Source: Limisphaerales bacterium
Lineage (GTDB): Bacteria > Verrucomicrobiota > Verrucomicrobiia > Limisphaerales > SXTU01
NCBI GenBank assembly: GCA_009773355.1
Contig: WRPG01000041.1
Span: forward strand, 1 to 64,000
Direction of reading: 5' to 3'
DNA length: 64,000 nucleotides
Part shown: positions 26,598 through 35,012 of the stretch, piece after piece
Layout: each line of letters starts with the position of its first letter
Position numbering within the stretch: the stretch's first letter is position 1
Made by a program: the position numbers and the translations under genes
Notes under the pieces: model-generated
What the model was told of the DNA's origin: nothing
The model's input: only the letters and a program-made list of their open reading frames with translations
Database searches by the model: none

Positions 26598-28307
26598 ATG
26601 AACTTGAACCACGAACCTGCCACGGAGCGCGGCATTCATGCCGCAGAGATGCACGGACGGAGCAAGACACTCGAACGTCAATTCGCGTGGGCGAGTTTCT
26701 GCGGCCTGAAGGCCAGGCTCCGATTGCCGCGTCGCCTGTGGTTCGCCGTCCTGCTCGCGGCCTTCCTACTGAACACTGAACACTGCTTTCTGAATACTTT
26801 CTCCGCGCAAGCCGCCGAGCCGCGTCCTAACATCCTCTTCATCATCTTCGACGACTGGGGCTGGCGCGATGCGGGGGCCTACGGCTCGACCTGGGTGAAG
26901 ACGCCGAATTTCGACCGTGTGGCGCGCGAGGGCGTGCTGTTCAAGCACGCCTTCACCTCGAACCCGAAGTGCAGCCCGTGCCGCGCGAGCATTCTCACGG
27001 GCCGCAACACCTGGCAGCTCAAGGAGGCCGTCTCGCACGGCGGCTATTTCCCCGAGGGCTTCGAGGTGTATCCCGACCTGCTGGAAAAGGCCGGTTACAA
27101 CGTCGGCCTCACGGGCAAGGGCTGGGGGCCGGGCGACTTCAAGACGCTCGCCCAGCGCACGCGCAACCCGGCTGGGCCAAGCTTCGACAGGCTGACGCAG
27201 GCGGTGCCGGCGTCGGGCATCGGACGCAACGACTACGCCGGCAACTTCGGCGAGTTCCTCCAGCAGCGTGACAGGGCGAAACCGTTCTGCTTCTGGATGG
27301 GTTTCGTGGACCCGCACCGCGCCTACGAGTGGAACTCCGGCGTGCGCCTCGGCAAGAAGCCCGAGGACGTGAAGGTGCCCGCCTATCTGCCGGACACCGA
27401 CATCGTGCGCCGGGACCTGCTGGACTACTCGGTCGAGGTCGAGCACGCCGACGCGCAAATCGGCAAGGCGCTCAAGGTGCTGGAGGCCGCCGGGCAGTTG
27501 GACAACACGCTCATCGTCGTCACCTCGGACCACGGGATGCCGTTCCCCTACGTGAAGGGCCAAATCCACGAGGATGGTTTTCATCTGCCGCTCGCGATGC
27601 GTTGGGGCAAGGCCATCAAGCCCGGCCGAGTGGTCGAGGACTTCATCAACGTCCGCGATTTCGCGCCGACTTGGATGGAACTCGCCGGCCTCAAGCCGCA
27701 CGCGCAGATGACCGGCAAGAGCCTCGTGAACTTGCTCAAGTCCGACAAGTCCGGCTGGGTCGAAAACCGCGACACGATGCTCGCGGGCAAAGAGCGCCAC
27801 GACATCGGCCGCCCGAACGACCTCGGCTATCCCGTCCGCGCCCTGCGCACGCGCGACTTCCTCTACGTCCACAACTTCCACCCCGACCGCTGGCCGGTGG
27901 GCAACCCCGAGACCGACTTCGGCAACTGCGACCCCGGTCCGTCGAAGGAAGTCCTCAAGCTGCTGGGCGGCCACTTCTACGAACTCTGCTTCGGCAAGCG
28001 CCAGCCCGACGAACTCTACGACCTCCGCCGCGACCCGCAGGCCGTGAACAACCTCGCCGGCGACCTCGCGCACCGCGAAAAGCTGGACGACCTCCGCTAC
28101 CGCATGATGCAGATGCTCCGCGAGGAGCAGGACCCGCGCGCCCTCGGCGACGCCGCCATCTTCGACACCTACAAGTATGTCGGCAGTCGCAACAAAGGCT
28201 ACGAGACCTGGCTGAAGGCGCAGGAGGAGAAGCTTGCCGGTGAGCTGAAGGCGAAGCTCGAAGCCCCTCCAGCGAAGAAGGCGGGCAAGAAAGCCAGGGA
28301 AAAATAG
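26598..28307 (+). CDS. Sulfatase with C-S-P-C-R motif
   Basis: The 569-residue sulfatase has C125-S-P-C-R129 in NPKCSPCRASILTG. The fourth position is Cys instead of Ser/Thr, which still fits the minimal C-x-P-x-R rule for formylglycine formation. Metal sites are IIFDDWG (near 85) and SDHGMPFPYVKG. The latter and the DPHRAYEWN segment match heparan-N-sulfatase-like members. The leader is long: the hydrophobic core (VLLAAFLLNTEHCFLNTF) includes a repeat-derived ACTGAACACTG tract at 26769-26785. The start is uncertain (ATG 26598 or an ATG 54 bases later). The upstream gap (26548-26597) carries the complementary CAGTG simple repeat. Confidence 0.88.
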   Translation: MNLNHEPATERGIHAAEMHGRSKTLERQFAWASFCGLKARLRLPRRLWFAVLLAAFLLNTEHCFLNTFSAQAAEPRPNILFIIFDDWGWRDAGAYGSTWVKTPNFDRVAREGVLFKHAFTSNPKCSPCRASILTGRNTWQLKEAVSHGGYFPEGFEVYPDLLEKAGYNVGLTGKGWGPGDFKTLAQRTRNPAGPSFDRLTQAVPASGIGRNDYAGNFGEFLQQRDRAKPFCFWMGFVDPHRAYEWNSGVRLGKKPEDVKVPAYLPDTDIVRRDLLDYSVEVEHADAQIGKALKVLEAAGQLDNTLIVVTSDHGMPFPYVKGQIHEDGFHLPLAMRWGKAIKPGRVVEDFINVRDFAPTWMELAGLKPHAQMTGKSLVNLLKSDKSGWVENRDTMLAGKERHDIGRPNDLGYPVRALRTRDFLYVHNFHPDRWPVGNPETDFGNCDPGPSKEVLKLLGGHFYELCFGKRQPDELYDLRRDPQAVNNLAGDLAHREKLDDLRYRMMQMLREEQDPRALGDAAIFDTYKYVGSRNKGYETWLKAQEEKLAGELKAKLEAPPAKKAGKKAREK

Positions 28308-28322
28308 AATGGAAGCCGGCTG

Positions 28323-28982
28323 TCACTTCGCCGCCGCCAGCGGCTTCTCGACCTGCCAGACTTTCACGTCCGCGATGGACACCGATTCGCCGCGCGTGAC
28401 GAAGCGATAGCCGGTCTTGTCCACGTCGAGTTCGGGATGGCTGCCCTCGAGCTTCGCGCCGTTGTCGGCCCGCACGAAGACCTTCGCCCCCTGAATCTCG
28501 ACGAGCACCGTGTGCCACTTGCCGGCCTCGAACTTGCCCGCCGCCTTGCCCAGCGCGACGGCTTTCGACGCCGGGTCTTTCTTGTCCTTGTCCTTGTTCA
28601 GCGTCAGGCCGTCCTCGGCGATGCCGATGCGGAAGAGGTGCCCCTTCGCGTGGTTCCAGCTCACGTTAAAACCCTTCGCGCCATCGAGCCGGAACGAGAA
28701 GCGCAGAATGGAATCGCGGTTCGGCTGGCCGAGCGTGAGCACGGCGGCGTGCTCGTCCGACGCCTTCTCCTTGCCGACGAGCGCGCCCTCGCGCACCTGC
28801 CAGTCGCCCTTGTTCGCGGTCCAGGCCTTGCCCAAGGCCGGCGCGGCGAAGGTCTCGTCCACGACGAGCTTGCCGGCCCGTGCGTGCAGCGGCTTGAGGT
28901 CGGCGTTCTTTTCCGCGAGGCAGAGCGTGGCGGACAAGGCAAAGGCCAGCGGGGCGGTGAGGAAGATGGTCTTGGTGTTCAT
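28323..28982 (-). CDS. Secreted DUF1080-like (concanavalin-fold) protein
   Basis: The 219-residue protein has a signal peptide (FLTAPLAFALSATLCLA). Its beta-rich domain opens VVDETFAAPALGKAWTANKGDWQVREGALVG and continues with SFRLDGAKGFNVSWNHAKGH and KWHTVLVEIQGAKVFVR (longer runs split). This outline matches DUF1080/3-keto-glycoside hydrolase-like modules, small jelly rolls that bind or cut carbohydrates. No catalytic residue can be named. It is downstream of the GDPD gene on the same strand and convergent with the preceding sulfatase. Confidence 0.78.
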   Translation of the reverse strand: MNTKTIFLTAPLAFALSATLCLAEKNADLKPLHARAGKLVVDETFAAPALGKAWTANKGDWQVREGALVGKEKASDEHAAVLTLGQPNRDSILRFSFRLDGAKGFNVSWNHAKGHLFRIGIAEDGLTLNKDKDKKDPASKAVALGKAAGKFEAGKWHTVLVEIQGAKVFVRADNGAKLEGSHPELDVDKTGYRFVTRGESVSIADVKVWQVEKPLAAAK

Positions 28983-29035
28983 GTTGATTTTGTTCGCCCA
29001 GCCAGACGCCGGGACGCAGGCGAAGGTTGCCGCCG

Positions 29036-29986
29036 TCACGGGGCGAGGAAAAACTTCCGCTTCGACGCGGGCACCAGCCTGGTCCCGTAGAGCATCGGCC
29101 CGAGATGCGCGGGAATGTCCGTCTCGATGAGGTCAGCGCCGCGTTGCTGGAAGGCGCGATAGCCCGGCTCAAGCTGCTTGAGGTCGGCCACCTCCTTGCG
29201 GATGAACTGCCGGTCTAGATTGCGCGAGGTGCCGATCATGCAGTGCGCGCCCTTCGCGTGGATCAGCTCATACAGGCCCTTGTCCTCCGGCGGGACGTGC
29301 CCGACGAACGCCACGACGTTCCGCCACGGGATGCCCAGCGTGTCGAACTCCGCAGCCTTCGCGCGGTTGGGAATCATCACCTCCATCATCACGTTGGGGT
29401 TCGCCGCGTGGCACGCCTGCGCGTCCTTGAACGTGTTCACGATCAGCATCGCGTGGCCTTCCGCCTTGTGCTCCTCGATCTTCTTCACGCGCACGGCCAC
29501 CGGCACATCCTTTTGGTCCAGCACGAGGACGGTCTTGCCGCGCGCCCATACGAGCGCCTCGTCCAGCGTGGGCATCTGAAACTCCGTGAGGTTGCCCTCG
29601 GTGTCCTTGAGGCGAAGCTGCTTCAACTCCGCCAGTGTGAAGTCCGTCACCTTGCCCTTGCCGGTGGAAGTCCGCTCCAGCGTCGCATCGTGAAAGACCA
29701 CGATGGCCCCGTCCTTCGTGTAACGCGGGTCCACCTCCAGCATCGCGAAGGTGCGCTGCAACGTGCGCTCGAAGGTGGGGATGCAATTCTCGGGAAAACC
29801 TTTATCTGGACCGCCGCGATGCCCGCTGACCAACGGCATCGGCTCCCCGGTGAACTTGAACAAAGCCTGCAAGCCCTGCGCCGTCTGCGCCTCAATCCGG
29901 TGCAGCTTGGATGCGGGGCCATCCGCCGCCAAGGGCTGGCCACAGACGACGAACAGGCAGGCAAGGAGCGCGGGAATGTGTTTCAT
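29036..29986 (-). CDS. Secreted glycerophosphodiester phosphodiesterase
   Basis: The 316-residue protein has a signal peptide (HIPALLACLFVVCGQPLAA). The GDPD domain shows SGHRGG (first catalytic His), FPENCIPTFERTL, the metal pair LEVDPR, and FHDATLERTSTGKG (second His). It hydrolyses glycerophosphodiesters to an alcohol and glycerol 3-phosphate in the periplasm. The canonical E-x-D pair is intact. ATG 29986 places the signal correctly; an in-frame ATG at 30007 would add seven residues. It precedes the DUF1080-like gene by 53 bases, so they likely share a transcript. Confidence 0.92.
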   Translation of the reverse strand: MKHIPALLACLFVVCGQPLAADGPASKLHRIEAQTAQGLQALFKFTGEPMPLVSGHRGGPDKGFPENCIPTFERTLQRTFAMLEVDPRYTKDGAIVVFHDATLERTSTGKGKVTDFTLAELKQLRLKDTEGNLTEFQMPTLDEALVWARGKTVLVLDQKDVPVAVRVKKIEEHKAEGHAMLIVNTFKDAQACHAANPNVMMEVMIPNRAKAAEFDTLGIPWRNVVAFVGHVPPEDKGLYELIHAKGAHCMIGTSRNLDRQFIRKEVADLKQLEPGYRAFQQRGADLIETDIPAHLGPMLYGTRLVPASKRKFFLAP

Positions 29987-30007
29987 GGCGTGCTTCGCAA
30001 TGCTCAC

Positions 30008-30361
30008 ACGTTCGCCAGCATCGTGTCACGCCCTCCGCGCAGCCCGTTTCAACGCAAAGACGCAAGGGCGCAACGACGCGGAGCCAAGAGGCAAGTTCAA
30101 CCACAGAGACACGAAGAACACAGAGGTTTGCCTGCGTGGCCCTTCTCTGTGTCCTTCGTGCCTCTGTGGTTCAATTCGGTTCGAGGTTGGTTGCGCCTCC
30201 GCGCCTGGGCAGTCGTTGCTTTTCTCCCTCACCCTCGCCCTCTCCCGCTGGGAGAGGGAAGCGCTCCGACGCCGGCTCGTGTCACCGTTCGCATCCGGCA
30301 GCCGAGACGCGGACGAGCTGGGCCTCCTCTCCCAGCGGGAGAGGAACGAGGTGAGGGAGAA
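30008..30361. repeat. Repeat-rich intergenic stretch
   Basis: The first 354 bases of the 30008-30520 gap contain no gene. Three repeats are visible. AACGCAAAGACGCAAGGGCGC lies at 30052-30072, the same tract that encodes several sulfatase signal peptides. An inverted repeat of 27-base arms lies at 30099-30125 and 30145-30171 (CCACAGAGACACG facing CGTGCCTCTGTGG). A CCCTCACCC-type inverted repeat lies at 30222-30257 and 30326-30361. Confidence 0.8.
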
Positions 30362-30435
30362 CGGCCGCGCCGGAGTTTTGCGCCGCCGGATGCCGGGGCC
30401 GGCTGCGGGTGGTGCTGCGCACACACCCGCGCTCC

Positions 30436-30479
30436 GAAAGCAAGAAACCGCCGCCCCGGCGTGGGCCGGAGCGGCGGTT
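30436..30479 (-). terminator. Likely terminator of the RCC1/HYR gene
   Basis: Hairpin arms at 30446-30460 and 30465-30479 (AACCGCCGCCCCGGC against GCCGGAGCGGCGGTT) pair at 14 of 15 positions. On the minus strand it begins 42 bases after the stop of the RCC1/HYR gene and is followed by TCTTGCTTTC, a modest T-rich run. Confidence 0.6.
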
Positions 30480-30520
30480 AGCGAGGGGATGCCCAGCGCA
30501 CGCCGGGGGTGGCAGGCAGC

Positions 30521-31627
30521 TTACTTCCCCTGACTCTTGGGCACCGAGACGGTCACGGTGCTGGTGCTGGTGTTGCCGGCGGCATCGCTCGCTTCAAAGA
30601 GGATGGTGTAGATGCGGCCGTTGCCCTTGCCCGAACGCTCGGCGCGCAGGCTCACCGTGCCGTTGCCCGTGATGACGATGTCGCCCGCCGTGTCGCCGTC
30701 GCCGAGGCCGTTGTCCGGCTCGTTGCTCGTGACAGAGAGGATGCGGCCGGTGACTTCACTGACCGCTTCCGTCGCGGCCCCACTGACGGTGACGGACACC
30801 ATCTTGTGGTTGGGCGGCCAGAGGACGGCGGTGGAGGCCGTGAGGCTGGTGATGACGGGTGCGGTGGTGTCGCGCACGGTGACGGTGAAGCTCCCCGTGG
30901 CAGGGTTGCCGGCGGCATCCGTGGCGCTGGCATTCACAGTGGTGGTGCCCAGCGGGAAGGTGCTGCCGGAGGCGGGATTTAAGGTCACAGCCACGCTGCC
31001 ATCCACGTCATCCGTGGCGGAAGCGGTGTAGGTGGCCGTGGCCCCGGCCGGGCTGGTGGCTTCGACCACGCTGTTCCCGGGCAGCGCGAGCACCGGCGGG
31101 GTGCTATCGGCCGGGGCGGTCAATGCCACGGTGTGCAAAAAACCCGCCGCAATGGCGGTCACCCCGCTCAAGCCGGCTGGCACGGTTGTTTGACCCAAGC
31201 CGTTATAGCCCCACGCCACCACCGAGCCATCGCTCCGCAAGGCCACGGTGTGATACACACCCGCCGCAATGGCGGTCACCCCGCTCAAGCCGGCCGGCAC
31301 GGTCGTTTGACCAAAGCCGTTGTAGCCCCACGCCACCACCGTGCCATCGCTCCGCAGCGCCACGGTGTGCTGTTGACCCGCCGCAATGGCGGTCACCCCG
31401 CTCAAGCTGGCCGGCACGGTCGTTTGACCATCGCCGTTGAGTCCCCACGCCACCACCGTGCCGCCCGCAGCGGCGTTCACACTCGGGGCGGCTGGCAGCA
31501 AGGCCACCAGCGCGAGCGCGGCGGCGGCGGTGAGGGTGAGTTGTTTCAGCCGTGCCGGAAGGCTCCGGGGGGCTGTGGTGCGACACGCCGGGACGGCGGC
31601 ACAATGGGACGGGGCGGTGGTCTTCAT
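30521..31627 (-). CDS. Secreted RCC1-like repeat protein with HYR-type domains
   Basis: The 368-residue protein has a long basic leader, then a hydrophobic signal segment (LTLTAAAALALVALLPAAPSVNA). Three 39-residue RCC1-like units follow (VVAWGYNGFGQTTVPAGLSG, ITAIAAG.., HTVALRSDG), then two HYR/Ig-like domains (TPPVLALPGNSVVEATSPAG and the ATDAAGNPATGSFTVTV end). A VLWPPNHKMVSVTVSG module with conserved LWPPNHK comes last, ending FEASDAAGNTSTSTVTVSVP. Such surface proteins are probably adhesins or scaffolds. The three RCC1 units are nearly identical in DNA. It is upstream-flanked by a family B palindrome. Confidence 0.8.
   Translation of the reverse strand: MKTTAPSHCAAVPACRTTAPRSLPARLKQLTLTAAAALALVALLPAAPSVNAAAGGTVVAWGLNGDGQTTVPASLSGVTAIAAGQQHTVALRSDGTVVAWGYNGFGQTTVPAGLSGVTAIAAGVYHTVALRSDGSVVAWGYNGLGQTTVPAGLSGVTAIAAGFLHTVALTAPADSTPPVLALPGNSVVEATSPAGATATYTASATDDVDGSVAVTLNPASGSTFPLGTTTVNASATDAAGNPATGSFTVTVRDTTAPVITSLTASTAVLWPPNHKMVSVTVSGAATEAVSEVTGRILSVTSNEPDNGLGDGDTAGDIVITGNGTVSLRAERSGKGNGRIYTILFEASDAAGNTSTSTVTVSVPKSQGK
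31143..31463 (-). repeat. 117-bp tandem repeat, nearly three copies, inside RCC1/HYR gene
   Basis: Units start at 31143, 31260 and 31377 (each opens CCGCCGCAATGGCGGTCAC on the plus strand), with exact 117-base spacing, and code for 39-residue RCC1-like units. DNA identity is high, which points to recent expansion. Confidence 0.88.
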
Positions 31628-31789
31628 ACGATCCTTGGGACTGACCGGGCGTGGCCCCCGTCGCTCGACAGAGCGATTGTTGACGCCACCCTCGACGTGA
31701 GGAGACTGACCGCGATGCGATGGCCGTGTCCAAGCAATACGCTTCCCTCGCATGGGGATAATCCTGAGGGAGCGTGGCTGCGACGCGGG

Positions 31790-31865
31790 GTAGCTCGACA
31801 TTCCAATGTCGAGTGCGGAGGGGTTCCGGGCACCCGCAGTTCTCGACATTGGAATGTCGAGCTAC
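31790..31865. repeat. Perfect 24-bp inverted repeat, family B (CTCGACATTCCAATGTCGAG)
   Basis: The arms at 31790-31813 and 31842-31865 are perfect complements, and each arm is itself a 9-bp palindrome around a CC (or GG) centre. A second copy lies at 46464-46538. It ends 4 bases before the sulfatase stop at 31870. Confidence 0.92.
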
Positions 31866-31869
31866 GGGT

Positions 31870-33309
31870 TCACTTCGCGCCCTTGCTCTTCTTCCCCTTC
31901 TTCGCGGGCGCGCCGGGTTCGGGGCCGTCGTTGTCGGCTTTGCCGCCGCCCCAGAGGGGTTTCACATTGGCCTTGTTCCACTCGTCCCACTTGGCTTGCA
32001 GTTCCTTCACCTTGTCCGGCTGCGCGGCGGCGAGGTCTTTGGTTTCGCCGAGGTCGTCGCGGAGGTTGTAGAGCTTGGCGGCGCTCACCGGCTCGCCGCG
32101 TCCGCTGCGCGTGTCGGCGGCGGTGTCGTAGCGCACGAGCTTGAAGTCGCCGGCGCGGATGGCCATCTGCTGGCCGAAGCGCCAGTAGAGGGCGTCGTGC
32201 GGCGCGCCGGTCTTCCCGCCGCCGAGGAAGGGCAGCAGGTTCACACCGTCGAGGTTCGGAGTCCCGGCTTTAGCCGGTTCCGCCGGGCCGCCTGAAGGCG
32301 GGACTCCAAACTTCACGCCCGCCGCAGCGAGCGCGGTGGCGGTGAGGTCGAGCTGGATGGCTGGCTGGTCGAAGACGCCGGGCTTCACCCGGCCCGGCCA
32401 TGCGACGATGAACGGCACGCGGACGCCGCCCTCGAGCGTGGTGCGCTTGGAGCCGCGCAAGGGGAGGTTCACCGAGCCGTTGACGGTGACGCCGGGCATG
32501 TTCGGCCCGCCGTTGTCGCTGATGAAGCAGACGAGCGTGTGCTCGGCCTGGCCGGTCTCGGCGAGCTTGGCGCGCACCTTGCCGATGGCGTCGTCCATCG
32601 CGAGCATCATGGCGGCGTAGGTGCGGCGGGTCTTGTCGGCGATGTTGGGGAACTTCGCGAGCCGGTCGTCGGTGGCGTGCATCGGCGTGTGGACGGCGTT
32701 GAAGGCGAGGTAGAGAAACCACGGCTTCCCGTTGTGCCGCTCGACGAACGCGCACGCCTCGCGCCCGAAGGCGTCAGTGGTGTAGTCCATTTCCTTCACC
32801 TGCTCGGTGCCGCGCAGAATGCCGGCGGAGGCGAAGAAACTGTGCGCGCCGCCGAGGAAGCCGAAGAACTCGTCGAAGCCGCGCTTCTGCGGGTGCATCG
32901 CCGGCAGGCTGCCGAGGTGCCATTTGCCGACGGCACCGGTGGTGTAACCGGCGGCCTTGAGGCGGTCGGCGATGGTCTTCTCGGTGAGCGGCAGGCCGGC
33001 GTTGCCAGCCGCAGGATTGAATTCGTGGCCAAAGCGCACTTGATAGCGGCCCGTGAGCAGCCCCGCGCGTGTGGGCGAGCAATACGGCCCGCTCACGTAG
33101 CCGCTGGTGAAGCGCACACCGGCCGCCGCGAGCGCGTCGAGGTGCGGCGTGGGGATGTCCTTGCAGCCGTGGAAGCCCACATCCGCATAACCCATGTCAT
33201 CGCCGACGATGAAGAGGATGTTGGGCTTGCGGTCGGCGGCGGCGAGCGCCGTGACCGAAACGAACAGCGCAGCGAAAAAGGCGCGGCACCAGCGGGTGGG
33301 TGAAATCAT
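31870..33309 (-). CDS. Sulfatase (arylsulfatase A/GALNS-like)
   Basis: The 479-residue sulfatase has C77-S-P-T-R81 in PYCSPTRAGLLTG, metal site VGDDMGYAD (35-43), HWLG-type KWHLGSLPAMHP and a second site in ISDNGGPNMPG. This matches the N-acetylgalactosamine-6-sulfatase-like S1 group. Its signal peptide (FFAALFVSVTALAAA) is ordinary. Residues about 334-352 (KFGVPPSGGPAEPAKAGTP) are encoded by an imperfect palindrome inserted in frame in a late loop. The Lys-rich C-terminus (KKGKKSKGAK) is odd but also seen in neighbours. ATG 33309 fits the signal. Confidence 0.92.
   Translation of the reverse strand: MISPTRWCRAFFAALFVSVTALAAADRKPNILFIVGDDMGYADVGFHGCKDIPTPHLDALAAAGVRFTSGYVSGPYCSPTRAGLLTGRYQVRFGHEFNPAAGNAGLPLTEKTIADRLKAAGYTTGAVGKWHLGSLPAMHPQKRGFDEFFGFLGGAHSFFASAGILRGTEQVKEMDYTTDAFGREACAFVERHNGKPWFLYLAFNAVHTPMHATDDRLAKFPNIADKTRRTYAAMMLAMDDAIGKVRAKLAETGQAEHTLVCFISDNGGPNMPGVTVNGSVNLPLRGSKRTTLEGGVRVPFIVAWPGRVKPGVFDQPAIQLDLTATALAAAGVKFGVPPSGGPAEPAKAGTPNLDGVNLLPFLGGGKTGAPHDALYWRFGQQMAIRAGDFKLVRYDTAADTRSGRGEPVSAAKLYNLRDDLGETKDLAAAQPDKVKELQAKWDEWNKANVKPLWGGGKADNDGPEPGAPAKKGKKSKGAK
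32255..32310. repeat. In-frame imperfect palindrome in sulfatase gene
   Basis: The arms at 32255-32277 and 32288-32310 pair at 19 of 23 positions around 10 bases. The repeat encodes the peptide FGVPPSGGPAEPAKAGTP. The reading frame and all sulfatase motifs are intact. Confidence 0.8.
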
Positions 33310-33399
33310 AGGGGGAGAGACGGTGGAGTGGTGGACGGAGGTTAATCGAATTCTGCGCGCCTGCTTCAATCTTCAGCCATCGCAGGGCACGCTCCCGGC

Positions 33400-34935
33400 T
33401 CAAGGCTGCTTCTTCCCCGCCGGAGCGCCATCGTAGCCTTTGGGCTCCATGCGTGGGCGTTCGGTGGGCGGGGGCGGCGTCACTCCGGCGGCACGCATCA
33501 CGCGATGCAGCGCGGCGATGGTCTCGAAGGAGGGCTTGAAGTTGCCGGGGCGGAAACCCTCGGCGATCAGCAGGGGCGTCCAGCCGGCCTTGTTCTTCTG
33601 GTTCCAGAGGGAAATCTTCGCGCCCTTGCTGGCGAGCAGGTCCACGATCTTCGGCAGGCTCTTGTAGGCGGCGCCGTGCATGGCGGTCTCGCCGTTGGCG
33701 TCCACGGTGTTCACGCCTGCGCCGAGGGAGAGCAGATATTCCACGGCGGCCACGCACTCGGGTTCGGTGCCGGCCTCCTCGGTGGGCGCGTGGCAGCCGA
33801 GGCCGGCGGCGGCCATCAACGGCGTGGCCCCGTCCTTGTTCGGCAAAAGCGGATTTGCCCCCAGCTCGACGAGCAGCTTCATCAACGGCAGGTCGGCGGT
33901 CCGGGCGGCGAGCAGGAAAGGTGTCGCCCCGACCATGCCGAGCTTGCCGCGACCCGAGGTGCCCTTGGTCAGCCGCGCGTTCACATTGGCCCCGTGCGCA
34001 ACCAGCTCCCGCACGAACTGAAGGCTGCTCAGATTCCCGGACCCGGTGGGCGGCGGATGGCCGGACGCGTCGTCGCCGCGGTTCGGCTTGCGGACCCAGG
34101 TGAGCGTGTGCAACGCGGTGAAGCCGGAACGCTGGTCGTTGGGGTTCGCGCCGGACTTCAGCAGGACCACGGCGAGTTCGAAGTGGCCGTTCTCCACCGC
34201 GAGGATCAACGCGCTCGTGCCATGGTCGGGAGCCTTGCCGCCACCCTTCTCCGTCGTGATCGCCTCGTTCGCGTCCACGCCCGCCTTGAGCAGAGACTGC
34301 ACGACGCCGATCCGGCCCTCGCGCACGGCGAAGAGCAACGGCGTGAAGCCGGACTTCAACCGCGCGTGAAGGTTCGCCCCCGCCTTGATGAGCACTTCGA
34401 CCGCGGCGGTGTGGCCTTCCGCCGCCGCCCACATCAACGCGGTCTGGTCCTTGCGATCCTTCGCGTCCACGGCGGCTCCGCGTGCGAGCAGCGCCTTCAG
34501 GGGACCGGGCTGGCCGGTGCGTGCGGCGGTCATCAGGACGGTTTCCCCGCCGCGCAGAGTGGTGTTCGGGTTCGCGCCGGCGGCAAGCAGCGTCTCGACC
34601 ATCGCCCCCCGGCCGTTCACGCAGGCCAGCGAGAGCGGCGAGACGCCGTAACGGTTGGTGGCCTTCGGACTGGCCCCGGCGGCGAGCAGGAGCTTCGTCG
34701 TGTCCAACTCGTCGTGATAGGCCGCCCAGTGCAGCGCGGTCATGCCGTCCACCTGGGCCGCGCTGGCATCGGCGCGCTCCTTGAGCAGCGTGCGGACGCG
34801 CGGCCAGTCGGCCTTTTCAGCGGCATCGGCGAGCGGCGAAGACGCGGCCAATCCCGACGGCACGAGAACGAACAGCGAAAGCGCCAGCACGCAGAGCAAG
34901 GAGCGCGGCTGTGGTCGCAGACCCAGCCGCAGCAT
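33400..34935 (-). CDS. Secreted ankyrin-repeat protein
   Basis: The 511-residue protein has a signal-like segment (LLCVLALSLFVLVPSGLA) and about nine or ten ankyrin repeats of about 33 residues, such as MTALHWAAYHDELDTTKLLLAAGA, QTALMWAAAEGHTAAVEVLIKAGA, and the late MHGAAYKSLPKIVDLLASKGAK. Ankyrin repeats bind proteins. The export signal indicates a periplasmic or surface role. The gene is downstream of a DUF1592-DUF1552 pair, a neighbourhood that recurs in this phylum. The ATG at 34935 and the first ~11 codons lie inside a palindromic element (34900-34987). Confidence 0.88.
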   Translation of the reverse strand: MLRLGLRPQPRSLLCVLALSLFVLVPSGLAASSPLADAAEKADWPRVRTLLKERADASAAQVDGMTALHWAAYHDELDTTKLLLAAGASPKATNRYGVSPLSLACVNGRGAMVETLLAAGANPNTTLRGGETVLMTAARTGQPGPLKALLARGAAVDAKDRKDQTALMWAAAEGHTAAVEVLIKAGANLHARLKSGFTPLLFAVREGRIGVVQSLLKAGVDANEAITTEKGGGKAPDHGTSALILAVENGHFELAVVLLKSGANPNDQRSGFTALHTLTWVRKPNRGDDASGHPPPTGSGNLSSLQFVRELVAHGANVNARLTKGTSGRGKLGMVGATPFLLAARTADLPLMKLLVELGANPLLPNKDGATPLMAAAGLGCHAPTEEAGTEPECVAAVEYLLSLGAGVNTVDANGETAMHGAAYKSLPKIVDLLASKGAKISLWNQKNKAGWTPLLIAEGFRPGNFKPSFETIAALHRVMRAAGVTPPPPTERPRMEPKGYDGAPAGKKQP

Positions 34936-34987
34936 GTGGAGAACGCCAAAACCGCTGCGGCTGGTGCTGCGCACACAGCCGCGCTCC
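34900..34987. repeat. 34-bp-arm inverted repeat overlapping the ankyrin gene start
   Basis: The arms at 34900-34933 and 34954-34987 agree at 30 of 34 positions; the mismatches are two swapped dinucleotides. The core is GGAGCGCGGCTGTG. A single related arm (GGTGCTGCGCACACACCCGC) is at about 30412-30431. The left arm encodes ankyrin residues 2-12. Confidence 0.85.
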
Positions 34988-35012
34988 GGTTGCATGGCGA
35001 CAATCCGATGCA

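Noticed and set aside
30008-30520. Small open frames in this gap
   Set aside because: They consist of repeat translations and lack start context; only repeats and a terminator-like hairpin are supported.
31143-31463. Regular repeats considered as a CRISPR array
   Set aside because: The units are 117 bases, coding, in tandem without spacers of unique sequence; no cas gene is present.
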